Positions 36,801 to 43,726 of a stretch of 64,000 nt of DNA are shown here, piece after piece. The stretch covers positions 1 to 64,000 of the forward strand of contig JAJTGL010000005.1 in NCBI GenBank assembly GCA_021297795.1, read 5' to 3'. Source of the stretch: Planctomycetaceae bacterium. GTDB lineage: Bacteria; Planctomycetota; Phycisphaerae; Phycisphaerales; SM1A02. The notes under the pieces are model-generated. The model did no database searches. It was not told where the DNA came from and saw nothing but the letters and a program-made list of their open reading frames with translations. Position 1 is the first letter of the stretch; the number at the start of each line of letters is the position of its first letter. The position numbers were made by a program, and so were the translations under genes.

Positions 36801-36975
36801 CGCTCCATCCGCGCGCCTTCTCCTTCAGATTCACGACGAGTTGCTCATCGAGGCACCCAGAGGCGAGGCGGACCGGGTGGCCTCGCTCCTCGCCGACACC
36901 ATGCGCGGCGCGATGACGCTCAAGGTCCCGCTCGAGGTCTCGTCGGCGATCGGAGCGCGTTGGTCGGACGTCTGA
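33865..36975 (+). CDS. polA: DNA polymerase I
   Basis: The 1036-residue enzyme has all three domains. Residues 1-300 are the 5' nuclease (VDGHAQFFRAYYAI, GVEADDVIAT, LMGDSADNVPGVPGVGPKTA). Residues 430-620 are the 3'-5' exonuclease with intact acidic residues in FDTETDS, GHNLKFD and YAAEDAE, so proofreading is likely. Residues 650-1036 are the polymerase (DYSQIELRFLAHFSED, AKMVNFGIVYG, QIHDELLIEAP). A Ser/Gly/Arg-rich linker of about 45 residues (near 325-370) separates nuclease and exonuclease and makes it longer than the usual 930. The start ATG 33865 overlaps the preceding stop. Confidence 0.97.
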   Translation: MTAGDPAPQTPTAIGPHCAIVDGHAQFFRAYYAIRGGLSSSVTGEPTNLVFGFLSMLFAYVRSQRPTELVVVIDAAGDKETFRSELYPEYKAHRDPAPEDFHPRVERCLEALRLMGIPVLAIEGVEADDVIATVVRRMRRTQPDERIRMLSRDKDLAQLVDAKVTLFDPQKGGDLGLEHLFDSKGVRPDQVIDLLALMGDSADNVPGVPGVGPKTAAALLAEYGSIEGIYENLAKIKGKRGETLAASRDLVDLSRKLVTLKDDCEFPFDDASARFEPSRCDLPKLLELLRVLGFSRLQSEAKEIFAAKGERDDPGAPVDGATEARVPSGGAGSRSGGSRSTASRSGGSSSGGSSSGGARGARSKSGAGGAHDDDSEFTGLFGAQPAQAPAASSEDATRSSRHENALFGTLFDAVAASEGPPVSARPMRVRVARTEADLVELVALLRAAKRFAFDTETDSLILPVARLVGLSFATQEGEAWYVPVRSPDPQSHLATAEVLAKLGPVLADHALGKIGHNLKFDCAVLANHGIALGGIVGDSMIASYLVDPTRPSHGLDATCEHVLGIRPIPIEAVLGARGPGQRRFDEAPLEIAAPYAAEDAEIALALCERLEAVLGERGQRGLYDDIEIPLVPVLARMERAGIRIDRDELGTQRRALEVRLSKLRDEIASGAPWPFNPDSPKQLSQVLFNAPDAEPPGLGLRILKRTTTGASTDSEVLEKLAEDPACHSKLPEQILEYRQFAKLVGTYLKALDAAVLPETGRIHCSFHQTGTATGRLSSSEPNLQNIPIRTEVGAAIRRAFVAGEGMTFVSADYSQIELRFLAHFSEDPGLCEAFARGEDIHRAVAAQVFGVALDQVDDTQRSAAKMVNFGIVYGITASGLARRLGPGWTVARAKEIIESYRARFRGIDSFLDRCVEDAKRTGHATTIAGRRRPIPQIESRNPAERAFGERVAINTVVQGSAADLIKLAMVRLDAALAASAPSARLLLQIHDELLIEAPRGEADRVASLLADTMRGAMTLKVPLEVSSAIGARWSDV
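34855..34940 (+). repeat. 15-bp repeats coding the Ser/Gly linker of polA
   Basis: AGCGGGGGCTCAAGC occurs as tandem copies, with degenerate copies around it. They encode the flexible Ser/Gly stretch, so the linker seems to have grown by slippage. Confidence 0.7.
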
Positions 36976-37142
36976 CCTGCCGGGGTGCCGCCTGCGGATG
37001 CGGCGACGCTCCTCGACCACGGCGGGGGCGCGGCAACCGCCCGGAAGGAAGTCCCCGTTCGCGCGTTCCATATGCCGTTTTTCGTGGCGCTCGGCCGGGG
37101 TTGGGCCCCTGACAAGGCTGGGATCGCCGCGGTGAAAAGCCC

Positions 37143-37170
37143 TTGACGGCGCGGGGGGATCTGCTACTCT
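37143..37170 (+). promoter_or_regulatory. Promoter of tRNA-Asp
   Basis: TTGACG at 37143-37148 and TGC-TACTCT with hexamer at 37165-37170, spacing 16. Transcription would start near 37177, about 26 bases before the tRNA. Confidence 0.7.
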
Positions 37171-37202
37171 TTCCGTCCCTCGGCGGTGACGCCGAAGGTG
37201 TT

Positions 37203-37276
37203 GGGGCGGTAGCTCAATTGGTTAGAGTACCGGCTTGTCACGCCGGTGGTTGCGGGTTCGATTCCCGTCCGCCTCG
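37203..37276 (+). tRNA. tRNA-Asp (anticodon GTC)
   Basis: A 74-nt cloverleaf: acceptor GGGGCGG with CCGCCTC, anticodon stem CCGGC/GCCGG enclosing TTGTCAC (anticodon GTC), T-arm GCGGG-TTCGATT-CCCGT with one G-T pair at the base, discriminator G. CCA is not encoded. Confidence 0.96.
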
Positions 37277-37286
37277 CTCGCAGAAG

Positions 37287-37317
37287 CAAAACCCTCGAGT
37301 CCATCTCGAGGGTTTTG
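37287..37317 (+). terminator. Terminator after tRNA-Asp
   Basis: A perfect 13-bp stem (CAAAACCCTCGAG and its complement) with loop TCCAT, followed by CTTTGTAT. The stem is only 10 bases after the tRNA. Confidence 0.85.
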
Positions 37318-37389
37318 CTTTGTATGGGTTTTGCTTTGTATGGGTTTTGCTTTGTATGGGTTTTGCTTTGTATGGGTTTTGCTTTGTAC
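37310..37389 (+). repeat. Five tandem copies of a 16-bp unit
   Basis: GGGTTTTGCTTTGTAT is repeated five times without gaps; the last copy ends C instead of T. The first copy is the 3' arm and tail of the tRNA-Asp terminator, so the array grew out of it. It is T-rich on the plus strand. Frames through it encode a spurious hydrophobic peptide. The remaining part of the 37277-37491 gap holds nothing else I can identify. Confidence 0.95.
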
Positions 37390-37491
37390 GTTCCGCTCCC
37401 TCGGCGGCGCCGCTTCGGTTGTGCATGAAGGCTGTTCGGCTTGCATCCGCCGCGCTCCCGCGTGGACCGGGAGTCTGCCGCGCGCCCTTCG

Positions 37492-38043
37492 CTACGCCCG
37501 CCACTTGATGCTGCAGCCGACCGACGGAAGCTGCTCCGGTGGAGCTGCCCGTCCGGCGAGCACCGCGTCGAGGGCGGCGCGAAGGTCGCGGCCGGTGACG
37601 GGGATGTCGGACTTCGGACGACTTGCATCGAGCTGTCCTCTGTACGCCAGTCGATGGTCCCGGTCGTACAGATAGATGTCCGGCGTGCACTGGGCGTCGA
37701 AGGCCCGTGCCACCTCCTGAGTCCCGTCGAAGAGGTAGGGGAAGCAGTAGCCCGCATCGCAGGCCTCGGCGGCCATGCGATCCGGACCGTCGTCCGGATA
37801 CTGCACCGGGTCGTTCGAACTGATCGCGACCACCGCCAGACCGCGCGGGATGTAGGTGCGCGCAAGCGTCGCCACCTCGTGGCGGATGTGCTTGACGAAC
37901 GGGCAGTGGTTGCAGAGGAAGAGGACGAGGAGCGGCTTGCCCGCCGCGTCTCGGTCGGTCATGCGGAATCCACGCGGATCGGCGAGGTCGAAATGCGGAC
38001 AGGGCGTGCCGATCGCGGTCCGTGTGCTCTGGAGAGGGGGCAT
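37492..38043 (-). CDS. AhpC/TSA-type peroxiredoxin-like protein
   Basis: The 183-residue protein has a thioredoxin fold with FLCNHCPFVKHI near residue 42, AVVAISSND, and the cis-Pro segment CTPDIYLYD. This is the 'thioredoxin family' subgroup whose N-H-C-P-F-V-K motif is distinct from normal peroxiredoxin. Its reductant and substrate are not known. No signal peptide, so cytoplasmic. The start ATG 38043 shares two bases with the start of the divergent zinc-ribbon gene (CATG at 38041-38044). An AGGA or, read differently, a TAGGAT -10-like box lies just before it. Confidence 0.85.
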   Translation of the reverse strand: MPPLQSTRTAIGTPCPHFDLADPRGFRMTDRDAAGKPLLVLFLCNHCPFVKHIRHEVATLARTYIPRGLAVVAISSNDPVQYPDDGPDRMAAEACDAGYCFPYLFDGTQEVARAFDAQCTPDIYLYDRDHRLAYRGQLDASRPKSDIPVTGRDLRAALDAVLAGRAAPPEQLPSVGCSIKWRA

Positions 38044-38449
38044 GGCGGTATCCTACTTCTCCCGAGGTTCCGCCTTGCCCGACCGACGATTGCAATCCGA
38101 TGATGACGATCCGGATGAGGAGCGCATCCGTCGCCGCGATGGGTCGTGGGACGACGGTGGCTTCGAGGACGAATCCGAGAATGACTCCGAGGACGACTCC
38201 GAGGATGACGAGCATGCGGAGCGCGATCGTCGACGGTTCGCCTCCGAGACGGCCTTCTGTCCCGACTGCGGCGCGGAGGTCTACGACGCGGCGGATGTCT
38301 GCCCCAAGTGCTTCACCTGGATCAATGGCGACACGGTGCGGCACCCGAGGGCGCGGAGCCGTGAGCGCCTCCGGCGCATCGTGGTGTGGATCCTGATCGG
38401 CGCCATGCTGCTTGGTGCGGGCGTGTTCGCCCTGCGGCAGTGGATCTGA
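38042..38449 (+). CDS. Acidic zinc-ribbon membrane protein
   Basis: The 135-residue protein starts with a strongly acidic Asp/Glu/Ser stretch (about residues 18-58). A zinc ribbon with two Cys pairs follows (CPDC and CPKC, about residues 73-90), then one membrane helix near the C-terminus (about 112-130, WILIGAMLLGAGVFALRQW). The zinc ribbon would face the cytoplasm if the C-terminal helix is a tail anchor. ATG 38042 has a GGAGAGGGGG site right upstream, and the codon pattern fits. It diverges from the peroxiredoxin gene. No function is recognised. Confidence 0.7.
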   Translation: MAVSYFSRGSALPDRRLQSDDDDPDEERIRRRDGSWDDGGFEDESENDSEDDSEDDEHAERDRRRFASETAFCPDCGAEVYDAADVCPKCFTWINGDTVRHPRARSRERLRRIVVWILIGAMLLGAGVFALRQWI

Positions 38450-38476
38450 CGGTCCGAGGTCGTCGAACGCCATAAA

Positions 38477-38509
38477 GAACATCCGCCGGCACGGGGCCGG
38501 CGGGTGTTC
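38477..38509. terminator. Bidirectional terminator
   Basis: A 14-bp stem (GAACATCCGCCGGC with one G-T pair, loop ACGGG) lies between two convergent genes. It is flanked by TTTAT on the minus-strand exit side. Confidence 0.75.
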
Positions 38510-38562
38510 ATTGGTTCAGGGTGCGCGACCTTGCGGGGCGGAGCACTGCCGCGCAGGGCGCG

Positions 38563-39246
38563 TCAGGCGACCTCGTCCGAGCGGGCGTGCCAGCGCACCG
38601 CGGTGCGCGAGCGCGGCTTGAGCTGGATCGGATCCGCGTTGAAGTCGCTCTCCGTCTCGATGCGGCCAACGCGGCGGGGGAGTCGGCGGGAGGTGGGGAG
38701 TTCCTCATCCGTTGCGACGGTGGCCGCCTCGCCGGCTTCCTCGATGTACTTGCGCAGCTTCACGATGCCGCGGTGCTTCCAGTTGTTGATCGTGGTCACC
38801 GAGACGCCCAGCGCCTCCGCCGCGTGCTGGTAGCTCTTTCCCTCGCAGACGATCAGACGGATGGCATCCTGCTCATCGCGTCCCAGGAGGCCGAGGGCGG
38901 TCTCGAGGACGCCGTCGGTGAGGCCGAGGGACTCGGGCTCCGGGTGGCCGGTGCCGAGCTCGGGGTCGCCACCGTCGCGGTGGACGCGCTCCTCGAGGAG
39001 TTCCCGCAGCCGCGTGGCGCGAGAGAAACGTCGGCGGAGCAGGTTGTGGGCGATCTTGAGCAGGTAGCTGATCGAGATCTCCAGCCGCTCGAGCTCCGGG
39101 TGCTGCATGAGCCGGAGGAAGACCTCTTGAGCCAGATCCTCGGCCACATCCGGAGTTGTCGACTTGCGAAGGAACGCGTAGACGCGCTCGTAGTACGAAT
39201 CGAAGAGTTCGAGCACAAGCGACGTTCGTTGCTGGGAGACCACCAT
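38563..39246 (-). CDS. ECF-type RNA polymerase sigma factor
   Basis: The 227-residue protein has region 2 (LFDSYYERVYAFLRK, EDLAQEVFLRLM) and region 4 (LGRDEQDAIRLIVCEG, SYQHAAEALGVSVTTINNWKHRG), the helix-turn-helix for the -35 element. A C-terminal tail of about 45 residues, rich in Arg/Thr, follows region 4 and is unusual. ATG 39246 is chosen for the GAGGA eight bases upstream. It is divergent from a response regulator with a 303-bp shared upstream region. The final tail may be a regulatory extension; no anti-sigma gene is adjacent. Confidence 0.85.
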   Translation of the reverse strand: MVVSQQRTSLVLELFDSYYERVYAFLRKSTTPDVAEDLAQEVFLRLMQHPELERLEISISYLLKIAHNLLRRRFSRATRLRELLEERVHRDGGDPELGTGHPEPESLGLTDGVLETALGLLGRDEQDAIRLIVCEGKSYQHAAEALGVSVTTINNWKHRGIVKLRKYIEEAGEAATVATDEELPTSRRLPRRVGRIETESDFNADPIQLKPRSRTAVRWHARSDEVA

Positions 39247-39549
39247 GTCTTGAATCCTCGCGCAGGGGCCCGAAGGCCATCCACTGTTCGTCTGGTGCAG
39301 GAACCGCCCTTCTTGCACCAGGCAAACGGAAGATACGGATGTCCGGCATTCATTCCATGAGGCGCGCACCCCAAAGAGAGGCGTGGACTGTTGGAGCGTT
39401 GTCGGGGAGGTCGATCGTCGCGGTGTCGCGACGGGTCGCGAGCCGGGTCCGGAGCTGTTGTCGAAAGAGTCACGCCGATGCACGCAGTCGCCGGAGAAAA
39501 CATCGAATTCGCGCAGTTAAACAGCAGTGTGTATGCTGCACCAACTTCC
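39247..39549. promoter_or_regulatory. Shared regulatory region between sigma factor and response regulator
   Basis: This 303-bp gap has no gene. It holds an inverted repeat at 39292-39321 (CTGGTGCAGGAA and TTCTTGCACCAG, one mismatch) and a perfect 7-bp hairpin CGTCGCG/CGCGACG at 39416-39433. It also holds a TATGCT hexamer with upstream TG at 39532-39537, before the response regulator. The first repeat could be an operator. The region near 39490-39550 is AT-richer than its surroundings. Confidence 0.5.
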
Positions 39550-40212
39550 ATGGCTGTCACCAAAACCATCTCCGTTCTCGTCGTCGACGACCATGCGCTG
39601 ATCCGGGCCGCGCTCGTCTCGGTCCTTGAGGAGACCGATGACATCAAAGTGGTCGCGGAGGCATCGAATGGGGCGGATGCTGTAGAAGCCGCGCACAAGC
39701 ATTCCCCGCAGGTGGTTCTGCTCGATGTCGACATGCCTGGGGTGGATGCCTTCCATGCAGCCGCCCACATCCTGCAGTTGCGTCCCGCGACCGCCATCAT
39801 GTTCCTCACCGCAACCGATTCCGACCGGGCGATCGAGCAGGCGCTGAAGGCGGGTGCCCTCGGCTACGTCGTCAAGAGCGACGACCCGAGCGGAATCCCC
39901 GTTGGTGTCCGTGCGGTTGCAAGAGGCGAACAGTACTTCTCGCCGCGAGCCGCGGAACGGGTGCGTGGAAGCGCGGCCGACATGCGCCGGCGCAAGGTTG
40001 TCGGCACGCGCGGTGCGGCGCTCTCCGAACGCGAGGTCGAGGTGCTTCGCTACGTCGGTCGCGGCTACGCGAAGAAGCAGATCGCCGAGATGCTCGGCAT
40101 CTCGGTGAAGACCGTCGACAAGCACGTCACCAGCGTGATGGAGAAGCTCGACATCCACGATCGCGTCGAGCTCGCGCTCTACGCGGTGCGCGAGGGGTTC
40201 ATCAGCGCGTGA
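39550..40212 (+). CDS. NarL/FixJ-type response regulator
   Basis: The 220-residue protein has a receiver domain (LVVDDH at residues 11-16, phospho-acceptor Asp in VVLLDVDMPGVD, Thr/Ser in FLTATDSD, Lys in GYVVKSDD). A LuxR-type helix-turn-helix follows (LSEREVEVLRYVGRGYAKKQ, GISVKTVDKHVTSVMEKL). It would be phosphorylated by an unseen sensor kinase and bind DNA as a dimer. No kinase gene is adjacent. The downstream rluA-like gene overlaps its stop as GTGA. Confidence 0.93.
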   Translation: MAVTKTISVLVVDDHALIRAALVSVLEETDDIKVVAEASNGADAVEAAHKHSPQVVLLDVDMPGVDAFHAAAHILQLRPATAIMFLTATDSDRAIEQALKAGALGYVVKSDDPSGIPVGVRAVARGEQYFSPRAAERVRGSAADMRRRKVVGTRGAALSEREVEVLRYVGRGYAKKQIAEMLGISVKTVDKHVTSVMEKLDIHDRVELALYAVREGFISA

Positions 40213-40964
40213 CCGGCGCGCGGCGGATCCAGACGCTTGACGTCCTCTGGACGGGTGACCGCGAAGTCGCCGTCGAGAAGCCTGCCGGACTTTCGAGCGA
40301 ACGTCCCGACGGCGCGGCGGCGACGGCAGGCACGGCGGCGCCGAACGACTCGGCGATCACGCGCGCGCGGGCGCAGTTCGGTTGGCCCGATGCGCAGCTC
40401 CCGCATCGACTCGATCGACCGACATCGGGCATCCTCGTCGTTGCCGCCGATCGCGCGCGCGCGGCGGATCACGCGCGCGAGATGCGCGAGGGTCGCTGGC
40501 GCAAGTGGTATGTCGCGCGCATCGCGGCAGCGGATGCCGGGGACCATCTGCTCGGAGCGCACCGGCGCTATCTGCGTCGCGAGGGCAGGCTCGCGCGTTG
40601 CGTTCGCTCGGGAGGCGATCCATCGGCACTCGAGGTGCTCGCGATCGAGCCGGCACCCGACCGATCGACCGACGCACACGCGCTCATCCGGCTCGAGACG
40701 GGGCGCTTTCACCAGATCCGCGCCATGCTCGCCGACCTCGGTGCGCCGCTTCTCGGCGATGTCGACTACGGCGGTGCCCGGACGCGCGCATCGCTCGAGC
40801 TGATCTCGTGCGGACTGCGCATCGGGCGCGAGGACGGACCGGTTCGCATCCTCTCGCGTGCCGCGGAGAATGCGGGTCGGGAAGACCGGGCACCCGATGC
40901 GATGGGAGGAATCGCGCCGGCGCTCGTCGCGCGGCTGCGTGCGTGCATCAACGACGAGCGCTAG
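40209..40964 (+). CDS. RluA-family RNA pseudouridine synthase
   Basis: The 251-residue protein has HRLDRPTSGILVVA, which contains the catalytic Asp, plus VAVEKPAGLSSERP near the start and RFHQIRAMLADLGAPLLGDVDYGG near the end. There is no S4 domain, so it is of the shorter TruC/RluA style. It would convert uridines to pseudouridine in rRNA or tRNA; target unknown. GTG 40209 overlaps the upstream stop, indicating coupling to the response regulator. Confidence 0.88.
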   Translation: MTGARRIQTLDVLWTGDREVAVEKPAGLSSERPDGAAATAGTAAPNDSAITRARAQFGWPDAQLPHRLDRPTSGILVVAADRARAADHAREMREGRWRKWYVARIAAADAGDHLLGAHRRYLRREGRLARCVRSGGDPSALEVLAIEPAPDRSTDAHALIRLETGRFHQIRAMLADLGAPLLGDVDYGGARTRASLELISCGLRIGREDGPVRILSRAAENAGREDRAPDAMGGIAPALVARLRACINDER

Positions 40965-40972
40965 TCCGGGCG

Positions 40973-41686
40973 TCAGGAGTCGTGGCGGGCGACCAGCGCG
41001 CCATCGCGATCAGCGCGGGAACCGAGTGGCGTGGTGTCGCGCACCCACATCGACTTTCCGAGCGCGTTGGTCGCGAACTGCGAGACCCCGCGCCGCCAAC
41101 GGTTCGCCTCCTCGGGCGCGAGCGGTGCGCGCAGCGAGGCCTCGAATCCGGCCGGGCTCAGGAGGTCGTGGAATCCCGCGGTCTTCTCGAGGAGCGTCAG
41201 GGTCGCGCCCTCGACCTCGATCGACATCGGACCGACCGTCGGGTCTCCGTCCGGACGGGCGAAGCCCGCGCCACCGTAGATCCCAAGCTCGCCTCCGGAG
41301 ACCACCACGACGCGAAGCGCAAGGTTGGTCGCGGTCGAATCGAGCGGCGTGAGTCCCGGCTTTGGTGTCCACAGGAGCTGTGCGTGGACGAACAGCGCGT
41401 TCTCGAGCCGCTCGCCGCGCTCGTGCGCGAGAAGCGCCTCGAACGGCACATCGGAGAACCAGTAGCTGTCCTCGCTCTCCTTGCGCACGTACGCGGCCGC
41501 GACAAGTTCACGGCCGAGGAGCAGGGGCTTTGCGCCAAGCGCGACGAGCTCCACCGTGCCGGGCTTCTCCTCGAAGAGCCCGTCGAGGGTCGAGCAGCCC
41601 TGCATGCCGCCGGCGAGAAGGAGCGTCGCGATCGCGATGCGTGCGTGAGCGCGCGCCGTTTCGGAGATGGGTGCGCGGTTCGTCAT
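40973..41686 (-). CDS. Putative lipoprotein
   Basis: The 237-residue protein has a signal ending LLLAGGMQGC, giving a lipidated Cys near residue 31, then STLDGLFEEKPG. The rest is a soluble domain with no family that I recognise; parts such as LVAAAYVRKESEDSYWFSDVP and GLTPLDSTATNLALRVVVVSGG suggest beta strands. It may resemble envelope lipoproteins of planctomycetes with unknown role. ATG 41686 overlaps the stop of the amidohydrolase-like gene (ATGA), so the pair is coupled. It ends nine bases beyond the stop of the convergent rluA-like gene (40964 and 40973). Confidence 0.7.
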   Translation of the reverse strand: MTNRAPISETARAHARIAIATLLLAGGMQGCSTLDGLFEEKPGTVELVALGAKPLLLGRELVAAAYVRKESEDSYWFSDVPFEALLAHERGERLENALFVHAQLLWTPKPGLTPLDSTATNLALRVVVVSGGELGIYGGAGFARPDGDPTVGPMSIEVEGATLTLLEKTAGFHDLLSPAGFEASLRAPLAPEEANRWRRGVSQFATNALGKSMWVRDTTPLGSRADRDGALVARHDS

Positions 41687-42651
41687 CGTGTGGTCTCGGT
41701 GGAGGTGCTTGCAGGCGGGAGGGCCGCCGGTGGCGCATCCTCCGCAAGCCGGATCGGTGCATCGCTCGCGAGCGCTCGGCTCGCGTCGCGTTCGCGCGGC
41801 ATGGGAGGACGACCCAGTCCGAGGAGGCTGATGCTGTCGCGCTCGACGATCTCGCGCAGCACCGATCGCGCCACGCGCGGAAGGTTCGTCGCATGCACCA
41901 TCGCGTTCACGCCGTAGAGGGCCTCGATCGCGCGGGTCGGCGTGTCGAAAGGGAAGCCGGAGGCGAAGAGCACCTTGCGATCGACGCCATGGTCGCGACA
42001 AAGTTCGAGCGACTGGAGCAGCTCCCACGGCCGCGCGGCGACGCCTGCCGTGTGGGTGAAGACGCGGTCGTGTTTCGCAAGAAGCGCGAGCGTTTCCTGG
42101 AGGAACGGTGCGCCGAATCCACCGATCACGATGGAGAGACGCGGGAACGCGCGGGCGACCTCGTCGAGCAGGTAGGGCCGTGCATACTCGAGTCGCGCGG
42201 AGGCGGGAGCGGGGCCCGACCACCCGATCAGCACCGGCAACTGGTTCGCCTCGGCACGGTCGAACACGCGCATGGCGCGCGTGTCGGCCGGGTGGAATCC
42301 CTGCAACGAGGGATCAACCCAGATCGCGGACGCACCCTCCTTGCGGGCCGACTCGACCTGTGCGGACGCGTCGGAGGAAAGCGGATCGACGGCGCGGGCA
42401 TAGAAGAGCCGTCCCTCGCTCCTCGCGACCTGCTCGAGAACGATCGATTCTGCGATCGCGCCCCGGCCGAGGAGGTTCCGGTAGCCCACGACCACCGCGG
42501 CATCCACCGCACGCATCGCGCTACCGAAAGACTCGCTGGAGGCATCGGGCTGCACCCAACGGCTCGCGGCGCCGCGACGCACTGCGGCGGCGAGCTCGTC
42601 GCCGAGATCGTCGGTGCGGGTCCAGAGTCGCGCTTCGAGGTCGACGATCAT
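41683..42651 (-). CDS. Amidohydrolase-like protein, metal ligands degenerate
   Basis: The 322-residue protein has the overall pattern of amidohydrolase_2 TIM barrels: a start MIVDLEARLW where homologues have the HxH motif, then SAMRAVDAAVVVGYRN, AIWVDPSLQGFHP and IVIGGFGAPFL, where homologues have a His-Gly-Gly, and FASGFPFDTP, which replaces the usual SDYP. The HxH motif and the third histidine are missing, so hydrolase activity is doubtful and it may serve a binding or regulatory role. A C-terminal Pro/Ala/Thr-rich tail of about 45 residues follows. A TACATT box nine bases before ATG 42651 suggests a leaderless mRNA. The gene diverges from ubiE. Confidence 0.65.
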   Translation of the reverse strand: MIVDLEARLWTRTDDLGDELAAAVRRGAASRWVQPDASSESFGSAMRAVDAAVVVGYRNLLGRGAIAESIVLEQVARSEGRLFYARAVDPLSSDASAQVESARKEGASAIWVDPSLQGFHPADTRAMRVFDRAEANQLPVLIGWSGPAPASARLEYARPYLLDEVARAFPRLSIVIGGFGAPFLQETLALLAKHDRVFTHTAGVAARPWELLQSLELCRDHGVDRKVLFASGFPFDTPTRAIEALYGVNAMVHATNLPRVARSVLREIVERDSISLLGLGRPPMPRERDASRALASDAPIRLAEDAPPAALPPASTSTETTR

Positions 42652-42660
42652 CCGCGACGG

Positions 42661-42666
42661 AATGTA
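42661..42666 (-). promoter_or_regulatory. -10-like hexamer before the amidohydrolase-like gene
   Basis: TACATT on the minus strand ends nine bases before ATG 42651. No ribosome site intervenes. Confidence 0.45.
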
Positions 42667-42710
42667 GCGGAGGTCGCAACTCCGTGCAGGGGTGAGGCTC
42701 GGGGCGCACC

Positions 42711-42716
42711 TATACT
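42711..42716 (+). promoter_or_regulatory. -10-like hexamer before ubiE/menG
   Basis: TATACT ends eight bases before ATG 42725, predicting a leaderless mRNA. Confidence 0.6.
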
Positions 42717-42724
42717 CGCCGCCC

Positions 42725-43510
42725 ATGCCGAAGGCCGTCTGGCAACCTCAGGAACTCTCGCAGGACCCGCACTCCCGCAGCGACAAGGCGGAGAAGGTGC
42801 GCGACATGTTCGCGTCGATCGCCGGTGCCTACGACCTCAACAATCGGGTGCACTCGTTCGGCCTCGACCAGCGATGGCGGCGCGTCGCGGTCCGCATGGC
42901 GAAGGTGCGCGCGGGCGATGCGGTGGTCGACGTCGCCTGCGGTACGGGGGACCTCACCGAGCTCTTCGCGACGTCGGGCGCCGGATCGGTGCTGGGCATC
43001 GATTTCACCGCCCCGATGCTCGACATCGCGCGCATCAAGAGTGCGAAGGTCGCTGGAAGCCCGGCGCGGGCCGCGCGCGGCGCCGGACGCGTCGAGCCCG
43101 AGTACCGCGAGGGCGATGCCACCGCGCTGGCGCTTCCCGATGCGTGCGCCGACGTCGTGTCGATCGCGTTCGGACTCCGCAACGTGCACGATCCGATGCT
43201 CGCGCTGCGCGAGTTCCGCCGAATCCTCCGCCCCGGCGGACGGCTGGTCGTGCTCGAGTTCGATGAACCGCGCAACGGCTTCATCCGCTGGTGCAACCGT
43301 CTCTACACGCACCGCATCATGCCCTGGACGGCATCGATGCTCGCGCGCGATCGCTCTGGCGCGTACCGATATCTACCGCGCTCGGTCGAGACGTTCCTCG
43401 ATCGGGACCGACTGCGCGAAGCGATGCTCGCGAGCGGGTTCTCGGCCGTCGAGCAGAAGGCGCTGACGTTCGGGACGTGCGTCGTGTCGTGCGCGCGCGT
43501 CGCGTCGTGA
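42725..43510 (+). CDS. UbiE/MenG-type quinone methyltransferase
   Basis: The 261-residue protein has the class I methyltransferase core DVACGTGDLTELF (SAM-binding). It also has the UbiE/MenG family signatures MFASIAGAYDLNNRVHSFGLD, IAFGLRNVHDPMLALREF and VVLEFDEP, the C-terminal RYLPRSVETF and a final FGTCVV. It methylates the quinone ring in ubiquinone or menaquinone synthesis; menaquinone is expected in planctomycetes. A short Ala/Arg-rich insert (about residues 110-125) is not standard. Start ATG 42725 follows a TATACT box directly. Confidence 0.92.
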   Translation: MPKAVWQPQELSQDPHSRSDKAEKVRDMFASIAGAYDLNNRVHSFGLDQRWRRVAVRMAKVRAGDAVVDVACGTGDLTELFATSGAGSVLGIDFTAPMLDIARIKSAKVAGSPARAARGAGRVEPEYREGDATALALPDACADVVSIAFGLRNVHDPMLALREFRRILRPGGRLVVLEFDEPRNGFIRWCNRLYTHRIMPWTASMLARDRSGAYRYLPRSVETFLDRDRLREAMLASGFSAVEQKALTFGTCVVSCARVAS

Positions 43511-43726
43511 GGCGCGAACATCGCGCAGGCGCAGGACGCGCGCTTTCGGCCGAATCCGAAATCCGCTGGATGAGGTGAAGTACCCAAAACGCAGTGCTTC
43601 GCACGCTGGTTGTCGCTGTTGGTTCGATGGATCGGACCGCACCCACACCGCCGGAGGATCCGGCTCTACGGCATCGAGCGTCGAGGCGGGGATCGCCAGA
43701 GACACTCCCAGCGTCGGAGCACGGCC

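Noticed and set aside
37310-37389. CRISPR-like regular repeat
   Set aside because: Units are contiguous 16-mers without spacers, so it is a simple tandem repeat.
37235-37428. Frames encoding repeated Gly-Phe-Ala-Leu-Tyr hydrophobic peptides
   Set aside because: They are translations of the 16-bp terminator-derived array and have no start signal or conserved context.
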